Source: Canna indica
Taxonomy: Eukaryota > Streptophyta > Magnoliopsida > Zingiberales > Cannaceae
DNA: 64,000 nt
Direction: 5' to 3'
NCBI GenBank assembly: GCA_034359265.1
Contig: CP136891.1
Location: forward strand, 45,748,001 to 45,812,000
This document shows, piece by piece, positions 23,491 to 35,504 of the stretch. Each line of letters starts with the position of its first letter. The stretch's first letter is position 1. The position numbers and the translations under genes are program-made. The notes beneath the pieces were generated by a model. That model did no database searches. It saw only the letters and a list, made by a program, of their open reading frames with translations, and was not told the origin of the DNA.

Positions 23491-23495
23491 CATAC

Positions 23496-24340
23496 CATGG
23501 TACCCCTATGATGATCATATCCGATCGAGGTACCCAGTTCACAGCCCGGTTTTGGCAGTCCTTCCAGGAAGCCTTGGGTACCCAGGTGCATTTCAGCACA
23601 GCTTTCCATCCGCAGACTGACGGTCAGTCAGAAAGGACCATCCAAACCTTAGAGGATATGCTGAGAGCTTGCGTCCTGGATATGGCCGACGGCTGGGAGA
23701 AACACCTACCACTGATAGAGTTCGCCTATAACAATAGCTATCACAGTAGAATTGGCATGGCTCCCTTTGAGGCCTTGTATGGGCGGTAGTGTAGGTTTCC
23801 GGTGGGCTGGTTTGAGGCCGGGGAATCACTCAGGGTCGGTCCTGATCTGGTTGAGGAGGCGGTAGAGAAGGTGAAAGCCATAAAGGAAAGATTGCTGGCG
23901 GCCCAGAGTCGACAGAAAATGTATGCCGACAAGAAGGCCAGAGAATTGGAATTCGCCGAGGGTGATTTAGTCTTCCTAAAGATCTCCCCTATGAAAGGGG
24001 TGGTCCAGTTTGGGAAGAAGGGAAAGCTGAGCCCCAGGTTCATTGGGCCTTTCCCTATTCTCAAGCGGAGGGGCGAGATGGCTTATGAGCTGGCTTTGCC
24101 TCCTAGCCCGAGCAGAGTACACCCGGTCTTCCATGTATCCATGCTTCGGAGATATGTAAAAGATGATTCGCATGTGATCGAACCTTCTTCTATTGAAGTA
24201 GATTCGGCCGTCTCATTCGAGGAAAGCCCGGTAGAGATCATTGACCGCCAAGTCAGGAAGCTGAGGTCCAAGGAGATTCCCTTGGTAAAAGTTAGGTGGG
24301 AGCACTACTCCGGCAAGAGGCCACTTGGGAGGTAGAGCAA
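23496..24340 (+). pseudogene. Integrase of element C, C-terminal half, with chromodomain
   Basis: Continues the catalytic core at [15 protein letters not shown] (second Asp) and [12 protein letters not shown] (catalytic Glu), then the GPF-type C-terminal domain (LSPRFIGPFPIL). The chromodomain (SPVEIIDRQVRKLRSK then LVKVRWEHYSG) is cut by a frameshift at about 24312, before its conserved Trp-Glu end. A TAG after FEALYGR (23787) also breaks the frame. The chromodomain in this family targets insertion to heterochromatin. Confidence 0.88.
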
Positions 24341-24423
24341 GACATGAGAGAGCACTACCCTTCCTTGTTTGAAGAGCCGGTAAGTTCTGGTAACCCAACT
24401 AAATTCGAGGACGAATTTTCCTT

Positions 24424-24435
24424 AAGGGGGGAAGG
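24424..24435 (+). other. Polypurine tract of element C
   Basis: AAGGGGGGAAGG lies one base before the 3' LTR and would prime plus-strand DNA synthesis. The same tract precedes the 3' LTR of element B. Confidence 0.88.
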
Positions 24436-24436
24436 T

Positions 24437-26975
24437 TGTAAGACCCGAAAAAATTTCCTAATATAAAAATCTCTTTTTTTGGTGCAGCGCACCGGATCGG
24501 AGGTTAGCTGGGTCGAGCCACGGTTAAATCGCCTCGAGTAGAAGGTATAAGCCCACCCATGGAAATATGAAGTTGAATTAGTTCAATGGTTATTTCCTTT
24601 CTTGCTTATGATGTCTTATTAAAGTCGAGTTCGACTCTTGAGCGCGGATAGGATCGGAGTCCGAATCGGACTCGCATCGAACCGAGAAGAAGTCAAGTGA
24701 GGGGCAAATGGGTCATTGAATGAGGGGAATGAAACCCCTCACCCAAGCCACCCGTGCGGCTCAAAGAGAGAGTCACACGCAGCCCATCAAGAGGGAGAAA
24801 GGGAGAGAGGAGGAGGAGATCTTATCGGCGTCGAGTTCGCGACGACGCTCGAGGAGATCAGAATCTCGTTTCATCAAGATTTCTTCGCGATCCAATTCAA
24901 GGTGAGTGGTTAGAGTAGATGTTAAGGGGAGGCGGGTGGCCGGCCCCATAGATTTTGAAATCAAGGTTTTCTCCATGAGTTTTGCCGATCGGGTTGTTTC
25001 CCCATGTTAGATTTTTAAATCGTTGTACATGCTATGATTTCATGTTTGGAAACATGTCGATTTCTCGCTTTAAGGGGCTAGTCGAGTCAAGGAAAAAGGG
25101 GGAAGGTCATGCCAAAATTCTCCCCAATCTCCTTGCTCGTCTCGCAACTCGCGTATCGACTTGTATTCGTTTTGTTTTCGGTTTTGGATTGATGCTCGAG
25201 TGGACGCCGCAGCTAAGTCCACCACCTCTAGAGGGTTCGGCCAAGCATGGTCATCATCCTGCTCGAGTTGGCTAAGCAGTAGAAGGGGGAAAAGTTGGGC
25301 TATTTATATTGGATTGTTGGATCTCTTATTTTATCGCATTAACTCGCACCTTCATGTTTAAATGTTAGATTAAATTTAAAGTTTATGTTTACTGTTCTAT
25401 TTGTTAATATGCATAAATTCCAGCCCCTTCCCACATGGATGGTTCGACCGAGCAAGGTTTACCTTGCTCGAGGTTCAGCCGATCAAGGGAACAGGGGGAG
25501 AAAACGAACGATTTTGTGTAGTTGTTCATATCCCTCTGCTTAATGTTTATTCATATTCATGTTGTGATTTGTTGGGGTAGATCTATATTATCATTTTGAA
25601 AATGTTCTTGCCAATGCTTATATGGTATATGTAGTCAAGAAAGGTTTCATTTAATTGCTCATATTATGTTTAATTGTTGCTATGCTTAGTGTATATTCCA
25701 TATTGGTTTAAGCTCTACATTACTTACTTTTTATTTCGGTTCTTCATGATGTTAGTATCCGTAATTAATTTGGTAAGTGATGTGGAAATGGTAGGTCGAG
25801 TGCCTACATAGTCGGCGAGTTCGCTCGTTCTAGGAAGAATGGGTTAGATAATATGTAGGACGTTGCAAGATGCATAGTATATATGGAAACCTAGCTAGGA
25901 AATGACACAACTTCTAGGACTTCTAGTATTCATTTTTGGAACCTAAAACTGTTAGGTGTACACATTTTTGGAAGGGCAGCACTAATTTGTTGACCTGCAG
26001 ACCAGATTAGGGGCCGGATACGGGCAATCGCCCGAAGTGTATATAAGGAAACCCTAGGACATTTGACTGTGTGACGTGCTTGAGATGGTCCGCCGAGAAG
26101 TGTGGAGGTCGAAAATGACAAATGCTTAGCTCGGCCAGTGATTGGGTCTTGTGATGCACTAGCGGGCCCACTAGGTGTCAGACCCGAGTTGGGTAGGACT
26201 AGTTATCCCTACCCCAGATGGTGTTCGGAGACTAGTAGACCATCTTAGTCGATGGCCCGGGATTCCATGTTTATATCTTGATATGGTGTGGCCGAACGGC
26301 TAGTGTGATTCTACCTTGTATGGTAGGGCCGGCTGTAGCCAGGATTCTTATACCATAAGCAGGCCTTAAGGGCCGGATGCCATGTGGCAAAGTTAGGCCG
26401 TTATGGCAGGTCTCTCCTATATGGTCTATACAGAATGACCCATGGGGTCGATAGTCACACTAAAAAGTAGCTTACCTCCCTGATTATATTCTATGCTGCT
26501 TTATATGTTATGCATGACTAATTATGGATTATGTGAAGGTTCGGAAGAACCGCTCACTGAGTCCCAAGTGGACTCGCGATTTGTTTCCTTTGTTTTTGCA
26601 GAGCATGATCAGTGATCGAGGCTTGTCGTCATGGTGCAGCTGGACGGCAGGTGGTGGTGTAATATCTCGTTAGCGGCGTCCTTTGGTCATAGTCCAGTGT
26701 TTTGTAGTAGTTATTTTTCGTTTCTACACTGATAGTTGTGTTTTGAAAAGTTTGTAATAACTTTGATACTTGAGACGTTCTATTTGTGACGATGTTGGTT
26801 TTCTTCTTTGGATTGAAAAATATATAATTGTGAATTTCGAAAACTTTAAATAAATATTGTATTGTGGTTTCCTTTCTCGATATGTTCTATTTTAATGTTA
26901 GTCAGTGTAGACAGTAGGTTACAGGGCAGGATGTATGTCATGGCCGGTCACACTATCCTCAGTTGGGGTGTGACA
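24437..26975 (+). repeat. 3' LTR of element C (2.54 kb)
   Basis: Begins TGTAAGACCCG after the polypurine tract and ends GGGGTGTGACA. It contains TATAAAAA about 27 bases from its start, the donor-like CAAGGTGAGT (intron start 24902) and acceptor-like TTTTTGCAG (26601). The second half is close to the solo LTR at 32698-35189, while the first few hundred bases are diverged from all other copies in the window. The flanking five bases are TTAAA; the other flank is lost. Confidence 0.9.
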
Positions 26976-28510
26976 TTAAAACCCTAAAATTTTTAGTTTA
27001 CTTTCTTTGAAAATTACGATATAAAATGCTACTGGACTAAGTAAGGAAATTATTACTTGTGTTTAATGGAACCTACTTCTATCATAGTAGTTTGAGAAAT
27101 GAAACATATTCTGCTGGCATGTTAATTTAACTTGTAACCTGAAGGAATAAATATAATTAAGTTGAGAAAGGAGACATATTAACACTTGATTTTTTCCAAT
27201 GTATGATGGAACTCTGGTTGCGTTATCTCCTGATATAAGTGGTTGAACAAAACACTTCAAAGTTAATGCTAGCTGCAAAACTTATTTGCTCGAGCTTATT
27301 TGCTTTCAACCATGGACAGTCAAACTTTATGCTACATTCTGTTAAATCATTTAATGGTCGAGACATGACTTCTTATATGTATAAATTTATTTCCTTGCTT
27401 GTCTCTCTTATTCATTAATTTCATTATTTGAAATATTGATTCCACCTGATTTTGCATTCCTGTTCAAAATGTTGATTCCACCTCTTCATGATGCATTTCA
27501 TAAATTGACCTTTTCGTTCATTTGATTTCAGCAGTTAGTTAAATGCTATTGATCAGTTAAATACTATTGATCTATACCTTATTATGTTTCTAGAATAGAT
27601 AGATACATTGAACTAATTGACTAGGCTTCAAATAAAGTATTTTCTAGAATAATATCAAAACAAGGAACTAGGCTTCAAATAAAGTTATGGAAATTAGAAT
27701 TCATATATCTACGTTTGTCTTTGTCTGCTAACTTTTAGCTTCTAATGATTGTCTCATAAATGAGATATGGATTTAGTCCTATGCAAAACTCTTTCAATGA
27801 AAATTTTGGTACCAGAACAATATCATAACTTGGACACTTGTCTAATATACAACAAGAGGAAGAGGAAGCATTAGTCAGCATGAATCTTTTCCCAACTATA
27901 CATGAATCTTTTCCCATCAGTCAGCTCTCTGTAAGTCAAGTCTATGGTTATATAAAAGCACTTAAAACACCTTTTTTGTTCAGCTTAATTAAAATATTCC
28001 AATTGATTATGAACCTTTAAAACGAAGATTGCATGAAGCTTGATATTTATTAGGATATATTCACCATCTCTTGTTGATGCATTCTAAGTTCCAGTTCATT
28101 GAATTCTTTTTTGTCAATACTACGAAGCTTAATTAAGCACTTTCATAAAATAGCAATATCAAAGTCGTAAAGTACCCAACTATTTATCGTCAACAATCAA
28201 ATACCTTTATGGTTTTTCCCCTACGTATTAGCTAAGATTTTCTCTTAGGTGAACACTTCTATTTTCTTATTTATTCATGGTGGGATCAAAAGGAGCAACC
28301 CGATAAGTATATTGACACTTGAACTCATTTGGTTCATACTCCATTTGTCTCTTTTTTTTAGTTTTTTCTCTGCAGAGGAGATGATATCTTCCATTATCTA
28401 ATCTTTTAAGATTTGTCACTAAACTAAATTTCTCATGAATACAAAATTTGTCCCATTGTTTTTATTTATTTGCTTAATTATCTATATGTGAGCTTGTTAT
28501 TGTATATATG
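26976..28510. other. AT-rich region, no gene recognised
   Basis: No coding sequence, terminal repeat or RNA gene is supported. A short repeat of ATGAATCTTTTCCCA occurs at about 27880 and 27901. Confidence 0.5.
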
Positions 28511-28553
28511 TAGGCCAGTGAGTCGATCAGCATGCATGTTTTGAATCCTATTA

Positions 28554-28757
28554 GTGCATGTTTGTTTCATAGGATAAGGAAAGATAAGATAAGAGATGGA
28601 TTAATATCTCTTGTTTGTTTAGTGCATGGATTAGAAGAAAATGAGTATAAAATTGATATTATATTCGGTGAATACCGGATTTAAAAAATTTATATCCAAT
28701 CCACCATCATTTATTATCCAATCTTATCATATCCTATCCAATGAAGCAAACATAGTG
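28554..28757. mobile_element. MITE, 204 bp, Tourist/Harbinger-like
   Basis: Terminal inverted repeats of about 24 bp: left GTGCATGTTTGTTTCATAGG, right (reverse complement) CACTATGTTTGCTTCATTGG. It is flanked by TTA and TAA, fitting a three-base target. The empty counterpart at about 29487 shows the uninterrupted site CCTATTATAGTTTTGC. Confidence 0.8.
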
Positions 28758-28962
28758 TAATAGTTTTGCTTTGTATAGATTAAGATCTCTGGTAGCATCT
28801 TAAGCATTTAGGATAAATGGTTAGTCTAATAATTCTTCGCATCTACTAAATTAATTGCTACCTTCCAAATTAATATATAATATGTCTGGATTAAGAAAGC
28901 TATTTCACTATAAAGATCAAGCTATTTCACTACAAAGATCATGCTATCTATATAATATATAG

Positions 28963-29449
28963 TAGTGGCGTATACACATTGACAAATGGGGGGGGGGACA
29001 TTTTGTCCCCTATTTTTTTTCAAAAAAAAAAAAAAATTTAGTAAATTTTATAGAGGTTTTTTTTTTAACAATAAGCTATGTGAAAAATAGAGTGTGCAAT
29101 AATATGAGCGATGAATAATTGTTTAGTAATTTTTATAGAGGCTGAAATTTATTCAAATGTTACTAATAATGCTATCATTAGTCGTTTCCAAAATATGAGA
29201 AACCATTGAGGATAATTGTGAGATGTAGTAGGTCGTTTCTCATTCATTAAATTATGTAATTAAGTTCTTTTGATGAATTATTTCTTTCGATTTTTTATAT
29301 AGAATTATATATATTGTGTATTATTATACAATTATATTGTACCGTACCGCGGGAACAAGTCCTCGCACTCCTAAATTATAGCTGAACGCCCTAATTTTAA
29401 TTTTAATTTTTTTATGTCCCTCATTTTCAAAATCCTACATACGCCCCTA
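28963..29449. mobile_element. Non-autonomous hAT-like element, about 487 bp
   Basis: Left end TAGTGGCGTATACACAT and right end (reverse complement) TAGGGGCGTATGTAGGAT form imperfect terminal inverted repeats. It encodes nothing and contains a G10 run and A/T homopolymers. The assignment to hAT rests on the GGGGCGTA terminus only. Confidence 0.5.
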
Positions 29450-29650
29450 ATAGGCCAGTGAGTCAACATGCATGTTTTGAATCCTATTATAGTTTTGCTT
29501 TGTATAGATTAAGATTCCTGGTAGCATCTTAAGCATTTAGGATAGATGGTTAGCCTAATAATTCTTAGCATCTACTAAATTAATTGCTACCTTCCAGATT
29601 AATATATAATATGTCTAGATTAAGAAAGCTATCTATATAATATATAGATG

Positions 29651-31085
29651 TCCTTTGGAGTCTGATACAATTTGGAACTTTTAAAAGCCAAGCCTCAGTA
29701 GAAAATCCATATAGCATATGCTAGCTCATCTATCTTGCTTGTGCTTGATTTCTTATGTGTTTAATTCATTTGCTTTCTCTTGATGAATAAAATAGTTATA
29801 GGACATTCATAAAATAATATAACTTGTTTTTCCATTTTTATTTGGTATGAAAGTACTTTATTTTTCACATGATTAACATTTGAAACTTCAGTTCATTTCC
29901 AAATATTGGCGAATTACTAGCTAAAAAGTGGAACTCAAAGAATTAGGGTCTGAATGTAAGAATTATTTGTTTGTGATCTCTGTACCAATGTGGTTATCAA
30001 GAATGATTAAACTTTCTTCATCAGTATATATAGATAAATATTGTTTCATTTACTGACTAGTGAGATCTATGTGTTGAAGTTATTTGTGAAGCAAAGGGGA
30101 TAAAATAATAGATCAAATGACTCATTTGTCATCTCACATGTCTATAATGCAACTTATCTTGCAAAATATCTTATTCCTGCAAAAACAAAAGGAATTGATT
30201 TTTCTAAGTCTACTTGTGTTTTTCAGTTCAACCATCATATAATAGGTGGATTTACTCAAAAAAGTATATAGAACGGATGGCTCTTCATAATGAGAAAGGC
30301 ATCTTGTTCTTGATGTGTTTGTGGCTTCGAGTTCATACTTCATGGTATATCCAATGGTTCATCCATTCATATCTAGTATTTCTGCTAGTAGATTGCATAG
30401 AGAATTCCATGGTTTCACAGTTAACACCACATGAATGATTAAAAATTGAATGATAGAATTAGCTATTAAGACGTATGATAACATATCAATAGCATGAGAT
30501 AGACAATTTAATAGCGTGTCTGGTTAGGTGTTTTACTAATGAAATGTTTTTTAAAAAAAAATAAGTCATGATATTTCTTCATTCAAAAGACAGAGTATAT
30601 AATTATCCTATCAATTCTCTTATGTATGTTGAATCTCTCATGTTTTAATATCATACTACATCATATTTCAGCTTGATTATGAACATAAGCCTACAACAAT
30701 GAGTTGTATACCACTCAAACATTCTTTTTGGAATAAGCTACTATATCAAAGGATAGGAATGAGAGAAGGAAGTTGGAATGGTCGCAAAAGATCCATAAAC
30801 CGGAGGAAATAGAGTATATATGGATTAATGATTAAATCATTATGCGAATATAGCTTAATTTGTCTCATTTTTAAAGTAATGCTTTTATCTTTAGGTGCCT
30901 GATGATACATAAAGACTATGTCAGTCTTCATTATCTAAAATGTAGGTGTCTGTAGATTGATCTTATGAACACAGAGTTGCAGGAATCCAAAAAGGACTTG
31001 ATCCATGAATTAGAGTTACCGTGCACCAGCAGAACTCAGCAATCGACACCAAATAACATGTTTTCCATTATTTGCTCACAAGTGC
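29651..31085. other. AT-rich region, no gene recognised
   Basis: No supported gene. Short open frames (for example 30214-30438) carry no family motif. Confidence 0.5.
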
Positions 31086-31086
31086 A

Positions 31087-31260
31087 TATAAGCTAAATAT
31101 GTTCACTAGTTGTAGATGAGTACAACTAGTGAATATAAGCTAAATATGCTCACTAGTTGTGGATGTGTACAACTAGTGAATATAAGCTTATTTGCTTATT
31201 TGAGTACGTTCATGCACTGCAAGTGCCTACAAGCTAAATATGTTCACTAGTTATAGAACT
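31087..31260. repeat. Tandem 47-bp repeat with internal hairpin
   Basis: Two units (31087-31133, 31134-31180) and a partial third (31230-31256). Unit one holds a perfect 13-bp stem, TTCACTAGTTGTA pairing with TACAACTAGTGAA, around a 6-base loop. Confidence 0.8.
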
Positions 31261-32697
31261 TCTTTTAAGTACACTCAAGGTATTATTTCATACTGAGCAT
31301 AAATGCACATACATAATGCAATCCTGTTATATACAATGCTCCTCCTTACATTGCATTACTATGTTTTTCAATATATGTGTACCATTTGTTAGTTATGGAG
31401 CATTTGAGTTATGGTGGTACTATTTTTTTCATTATACTAATTAATTGAAAATTAGCTTAACTTGACTAATTGATTGGGCTCATCTCGGTAGTCTACATCT
31501 TCAATACTACTAATTACTATAACTATTTGTCATATATTTAATTATTTGTTTATTTAAAAACGAAATTACAACTTAATTTCAGTCATATATTAATTGATCT
31601 CCTATGTCTTCTTATAAGTTTTGATATAAATACATTACATGCGACTCCTTGGATTTTGTAAGATTACATGGAGATTACATGCAACTCCTTGGATTTTATA
31701 AGATTACATGCAGCTTTAATTCTCCTCCTTGGGTTGCTCATTTCTGCTAGGTTATGATCAGGTTGGCAAGGTTGGCATAGTTGTTGTTGTCTTTCCAATT
31801 ACATTTTTGTCAAGCCTAACCAAGAAAAGTGCTAGGCTATGATCAGGTTGGCATTACACCATGCCGATTATTAAATTTTATATTCTTATCCTTTTTGACC
31901 CTTCAACCAGCGCCTTTAGGAGCACCGCCTAAAATTGGATTTCAGACCTTAAAAAATAGCCAGATTTCCCTATAATAAGCGTTGATTTTGCTCCACTTTT
32001 TTGTAGTGATGTCACCATTATATGACATATTTTTTCTATTTTTGTTCTTTATGCAGGATAAAAAAGCTTGATGAGTTTAGTATGTTGAAGTCACATGCGG
32101 CGGACATGAAATTTTGGAGGAATCTTGCTTTCTGTCTGTATTTTTTTCATAAATACAATTACATAATAGGAGTTGTTATTAACCAATAATAAATTGTGAA
32201 TGTATATGGGTAATGATAAATTATGAATGAACACCAAGTTAGGTTCCATTATTATCTAGATGGGTAATGGTAAATTATGATTGTGTGATTGTTTTTTTTC
32301 TCTTTGGTATAATCTTAATTGCTATATGCTCTAAATGGTATAATCTTAATGGTAAATGCTTTAGTATAACTTTTCTCTATATTTCAAACTAAAGCATGCT
32401 CAAAGAAAATGAATTGAAAATCAAATTCAGCTTATTGATATTTATTGAAGCTTATTGATATTTTTAATAATTATTTTTATTTAAATTCTAAAATAAGAGG
32501 CTTAGTGATGTGCCTCTAAATACACATTATAGAGACTAATGCATTAGCTTCTTGAACATTGAGACAATTAGATTTGATTCTAAAAAGTAAATAGAGACTA
32601 ATAAGAATGCTCCTTTTATAACATATACAAGTGTTTGTATCCACTTCTAAAAAGTAAATAAAGACTAATACAAATGCTCCTCTTCCTTGTATACTGC
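31261..32697. other. AT-rich region with CACTA end and short duplications
   Basis: ACTCCTTGGATTTT is repeated near 31645 and 31684, and ATGATCAGGTTGGCA near 31755 and 31840. A CACTA terminus lies at 32008. A short stretch after TATGCAG at 32057 could read as an exon (KKLDEFSMLKSHAADMKFW), but I cannot identify it. GCTCCT and AAAAAGTAAATA repeats occur near 32590-32680. Confidence 0.45.
31905..32008. mobile_element. CACTA-type right terminus
   Basis: Ends CACTTTTTTGTAGTG at 32008; the reverse complement starts CACTACAAAAAAGTGG. GCGCC/GCGTT-type subterminal motifs precede it. Plant CACTA ends have this form. The partner terminus was not found in the window. Confidence 0.6.
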
Positions 32698-35189
32698 TGT
32701 AAGACCCGGAAAAAAAATTTCTAATATAAAAAACTATTTTGGTGCAGCGCGCCGGACCCGGGGATAGTCGAGTCGAGCCTTAGGATCGCCTCGAGTAAAA
32801 GGTATGACTCGACTAATGATGTATGCAATTAAATTGCGTAAATGACTCTTTCCTTTTATGCATTTATACCTTAATCGAGTTTAAATCGACTCGTGTTACG
32901 GGTAGAGTCGGAACCCAAGTCGAGCTCGGGCTTAGTCGAGTCAGGAGTAAGAGTCAAAGGCCAAAATAGAAGGTTAGATGAGGGATCCAAGCTGCCGTGC
33001 GACTCATCCTGGAGTCGCACAAGGGAGATAGGTCTTGGTTGATCCGGGTTTCGTGTCGTCGTCGAAAGATTCAAGGTCGTCAACACTCGATCCTTCATCT
33101 TCCTCTAGCAAAGGTGAGTGGTTAGATTTGAAGGATTGGGGGAGGCAGGTAGCCGAACCCCTAGAAGTGTTAGGATGTGTATTCTCGTGAGTTTTCGATG
33201 AATCTTGGTTTCGGAGTTGTGTATTCATTGTTTTGTATCAATTCTTGTCGGATTGTCTTATTTTTCTCGTATATTTCTCGAGTTCTAGGGCTGCTGAATC
33301 ATGGGAAAAGGGGAAAGGTCATGCCAAAATTTTCCCCAATTCCCTTGACGGAAGTAAAGCCCTCAGATGATCTCAAGTTCATGGATAGTGTGTTCTTAAT
33401 CGTCGATTTCACGTGTTAAGAAACTCATCTTCCCTAAAACTAATAGGATTGGCCGAGTGAACCCTAAAACTTCATGAGAAGAGTTCGGCCGAGTATAGGG
33501 GGAGGGGCAAACTAGTCAATATCCAATTAAGATATAGCGGAGACAATGAATTAGGGTCGGGGATTAATTCTCCTCTTCCTTTCCTACCCTATGAGGCATG
33601 GCTGAGAAAGGTTCACCTTGCTCAAGGCTCGGCCAAGCCTAGGAGAGGGAGAGGGTGAGCTTTAGATGGTAATTTCCATAGTTAGAGTACTAAAACAATA
33701 GAGACATGATGACACTTAGGAAGAACTCTAACTATAGCAAGTTAATTTATTGATTCAGGTAATTGAAGGAATGATAGCGTAGTGACTATCTTTAGCTCAT
33801 TCCTCTTTAATTTTTGAAATGATGTAATCTTTTTACCATGCTTAGTATTTCATGTGTTGTTGAATTTATTGTTATCTTACCATGCTAGATAAATTGTTTT
33901 TTATTGAATTTAATTCTAAATGCAGTATATAAATGATTATTGATGAATCTCGTAGTTATATATAGTAGTTGTTGTAAATTATACTTGTTTTTCTTTAAAT
34001 TACATATGCTGTCCTGAAATGTTCATGGGTGGGATTTCAAGGTCGGTTCATAGAATTCCTCACCCAAGGTAGCGTATAACGCTAGATAACATGTTGGACG
34101 TTGCAAGATGCTTAGTATATATGGAAACCTAGCTAGGAGATGACACAAATTCTAGGACTTCTAGTGTTCATTTTTTTGAAACCTAGAACTATTAGGTGTG
34201 CACATTTTTGGGAAGGGTGGCATTAATTTGTTGACCCTGCAGACTGGATTAGGGCCGGATACGGGCAACCGCCCGAAGCGTATATAAGGCAACCCTAGGA
34301 CATTTGACTGTGTGATGTGCTTGAGATAGTTCGCCGAGAAGCATGGAGGTCGAAAATGACCAAGGCTTAGCTCGGCTAGTGATTGGGTCTTGAGATGCAC
34401 CAGCTGGCCCGCTAGGTGTCAGAACCCAATTGGGTGGGACTAGCTATCCCTACCCCAGATGGTGTCCAGAGACTAGTAAACCATTCTAGTCAATGGCCCG
34501 AGATTTCTTGTTACATCTTTATATGATGTGGTCGAACGGTCAGTGTGATTCTACCTTGTATGGTAGGGCCGGCTGTAGCCAGGATTCTTATACCATAAGC
34601 AGGCCTTAAGGGCCGGATGCCATGTGGCAAAGTTAGGCCATTATGGCAGGTCTCTCCTATATGGTCTATACATAATGACCTATGGGGTCGATAGTCACAC
34701 TAAAAAGTAGCTTACCTCCCTGATTATATTCTATGCTGCTTTATATGTTATGCATGACTAATTATGGATTATGTGAAGGTTCGGAAGAACCGCTCACTGA
34801 GTCCCAAGTGGACTCACGATTTGTTTCCTTTATTTTTGCAGAGCATGATCAGTGATCGAGGCTTGTCGTCATGGTGCAGCTGGAGGGCAGGTGGTGGTGC
34901 CATATCTCGTAGCGGCGTCCTTTGGTCATAGTCTAGTGTCTTGTAGTAGTTATTTTCCTTTTCTACACTGACAGTTGTGTTTTGAAAAGTTTGTAATAAC
35001 TTGATACTTGAGATGTTCTATTTGCGACGATGTTGGTTTCCTTCTTTGGGTTGAAAAACATATATTTGTGAATTTCGAAAACTTTAAGTAAAGATTGTGT
35101 TGTGGTTTCCTTTCTCGTTATGTTCTATTTTATTATCAGGTAGGATGTAGGCACTGGCCGATCACACTACCATCAGTTGGGGTGTGACA
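32698..35189 (+). repeat. Solo LTR, Tekay type (2492 bp)
   Basis: TGTAAGACCCGG to GGGGTGTGACA, flanked by ACTGC at 32693-32697 and 35190-35194. No PBS or internal sequence follows, so it is a solo LTR left by LTR-LTR recombination. Donor-like AAAGGTGAGT (intron start 33114) and acceptor-like TTTTTGCAG (34841) are conserved. Its first half resembles the LTR of element B; its second half resembles that of element C. Confidence 0.95.
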
Positions 35190-35194
35190 ACTGC

Positions 35195-35504
35195 AGTTTT
35201 TTTTGTTATCGTAGTGATATTCTCCATTAATCATCTGTATCAAATTAACAGTCGATTTGGTCATTCATTATGTACATGTACAGAAATAATTGAACCAAAA
35301 TTCTAGGATGAATCTGATTCACCAAGGACCACCCTTACAATAACGGAAGGGCACTTGTTCAATTTAATTCATCCACTATGATCCAAGGAAGAATTCTGCC
35401 AATTGGAAGGAATACAACAACTTTATCTTCCCTAAATGCATATATTTCAATTCTGCACTTAATCTTTCAGTTAAAAGCTAGTGTCTCTTAATGACAGTTT
35501 GTGC
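35195..35504. other. Short unassigned stretch between two solo LTRs
   Basis: About 310 bases with no recognised gene or repeat. It is the former neighbour of 47592 onward, so it probably belongs to the same older element (possibly the CACTA transposon). Confidence 0.5.

Larger units (their letters stand above)
15752..26975 (+). mobile_element. Tekay-type element C, 5'-truncated, with nested insertion
   Basis: Homology to element B begins at about 15752, at the end of RNase H, and runs through integrase to 16379. It resumes at 23496 after a nested 7.1 kb element and continues through the chromodomain, polypurine tract and 3' LTR (24437-26975). The 5' LTR, gag, protease and RT are absent. Reading frames are broken before the LTR. 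Confidence 0.9.
28511..29650. repeat. Local duplication (A-B) around two small elements
   Basis: The stretch from TAGGCCAGTGAGTC to GCTATCTATATAATATATAG occurs twice: 28511-28962 and 29451-29648. The first copy holds a MITE (28554-28757) and an extra tandem 24-bp unit (GCTATTTCACTAYAAAGATC). The second copy has neither. A hAT-like element (28963-29449) lies between them. Confidence 0.8.

Noticed and set aside
28929..28941. CACTACAAAG as a left CACTA terminus pairing with 32008
   Set aside because: It lies in a tandem 24-bp unit whose sister reads CACTATAAAG, and no shared subterminal sequence follows.
30958..31070. Possible coding piece (NTELQESKKDLIHELELP)
   Set aside because: Short, single frame, no family match by eye and no splice partner.
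32057..32180. Exon-like stretch after TATGCAG
   Set aside because: About 25 sensible residues only, no family recognised and no partner exon found.
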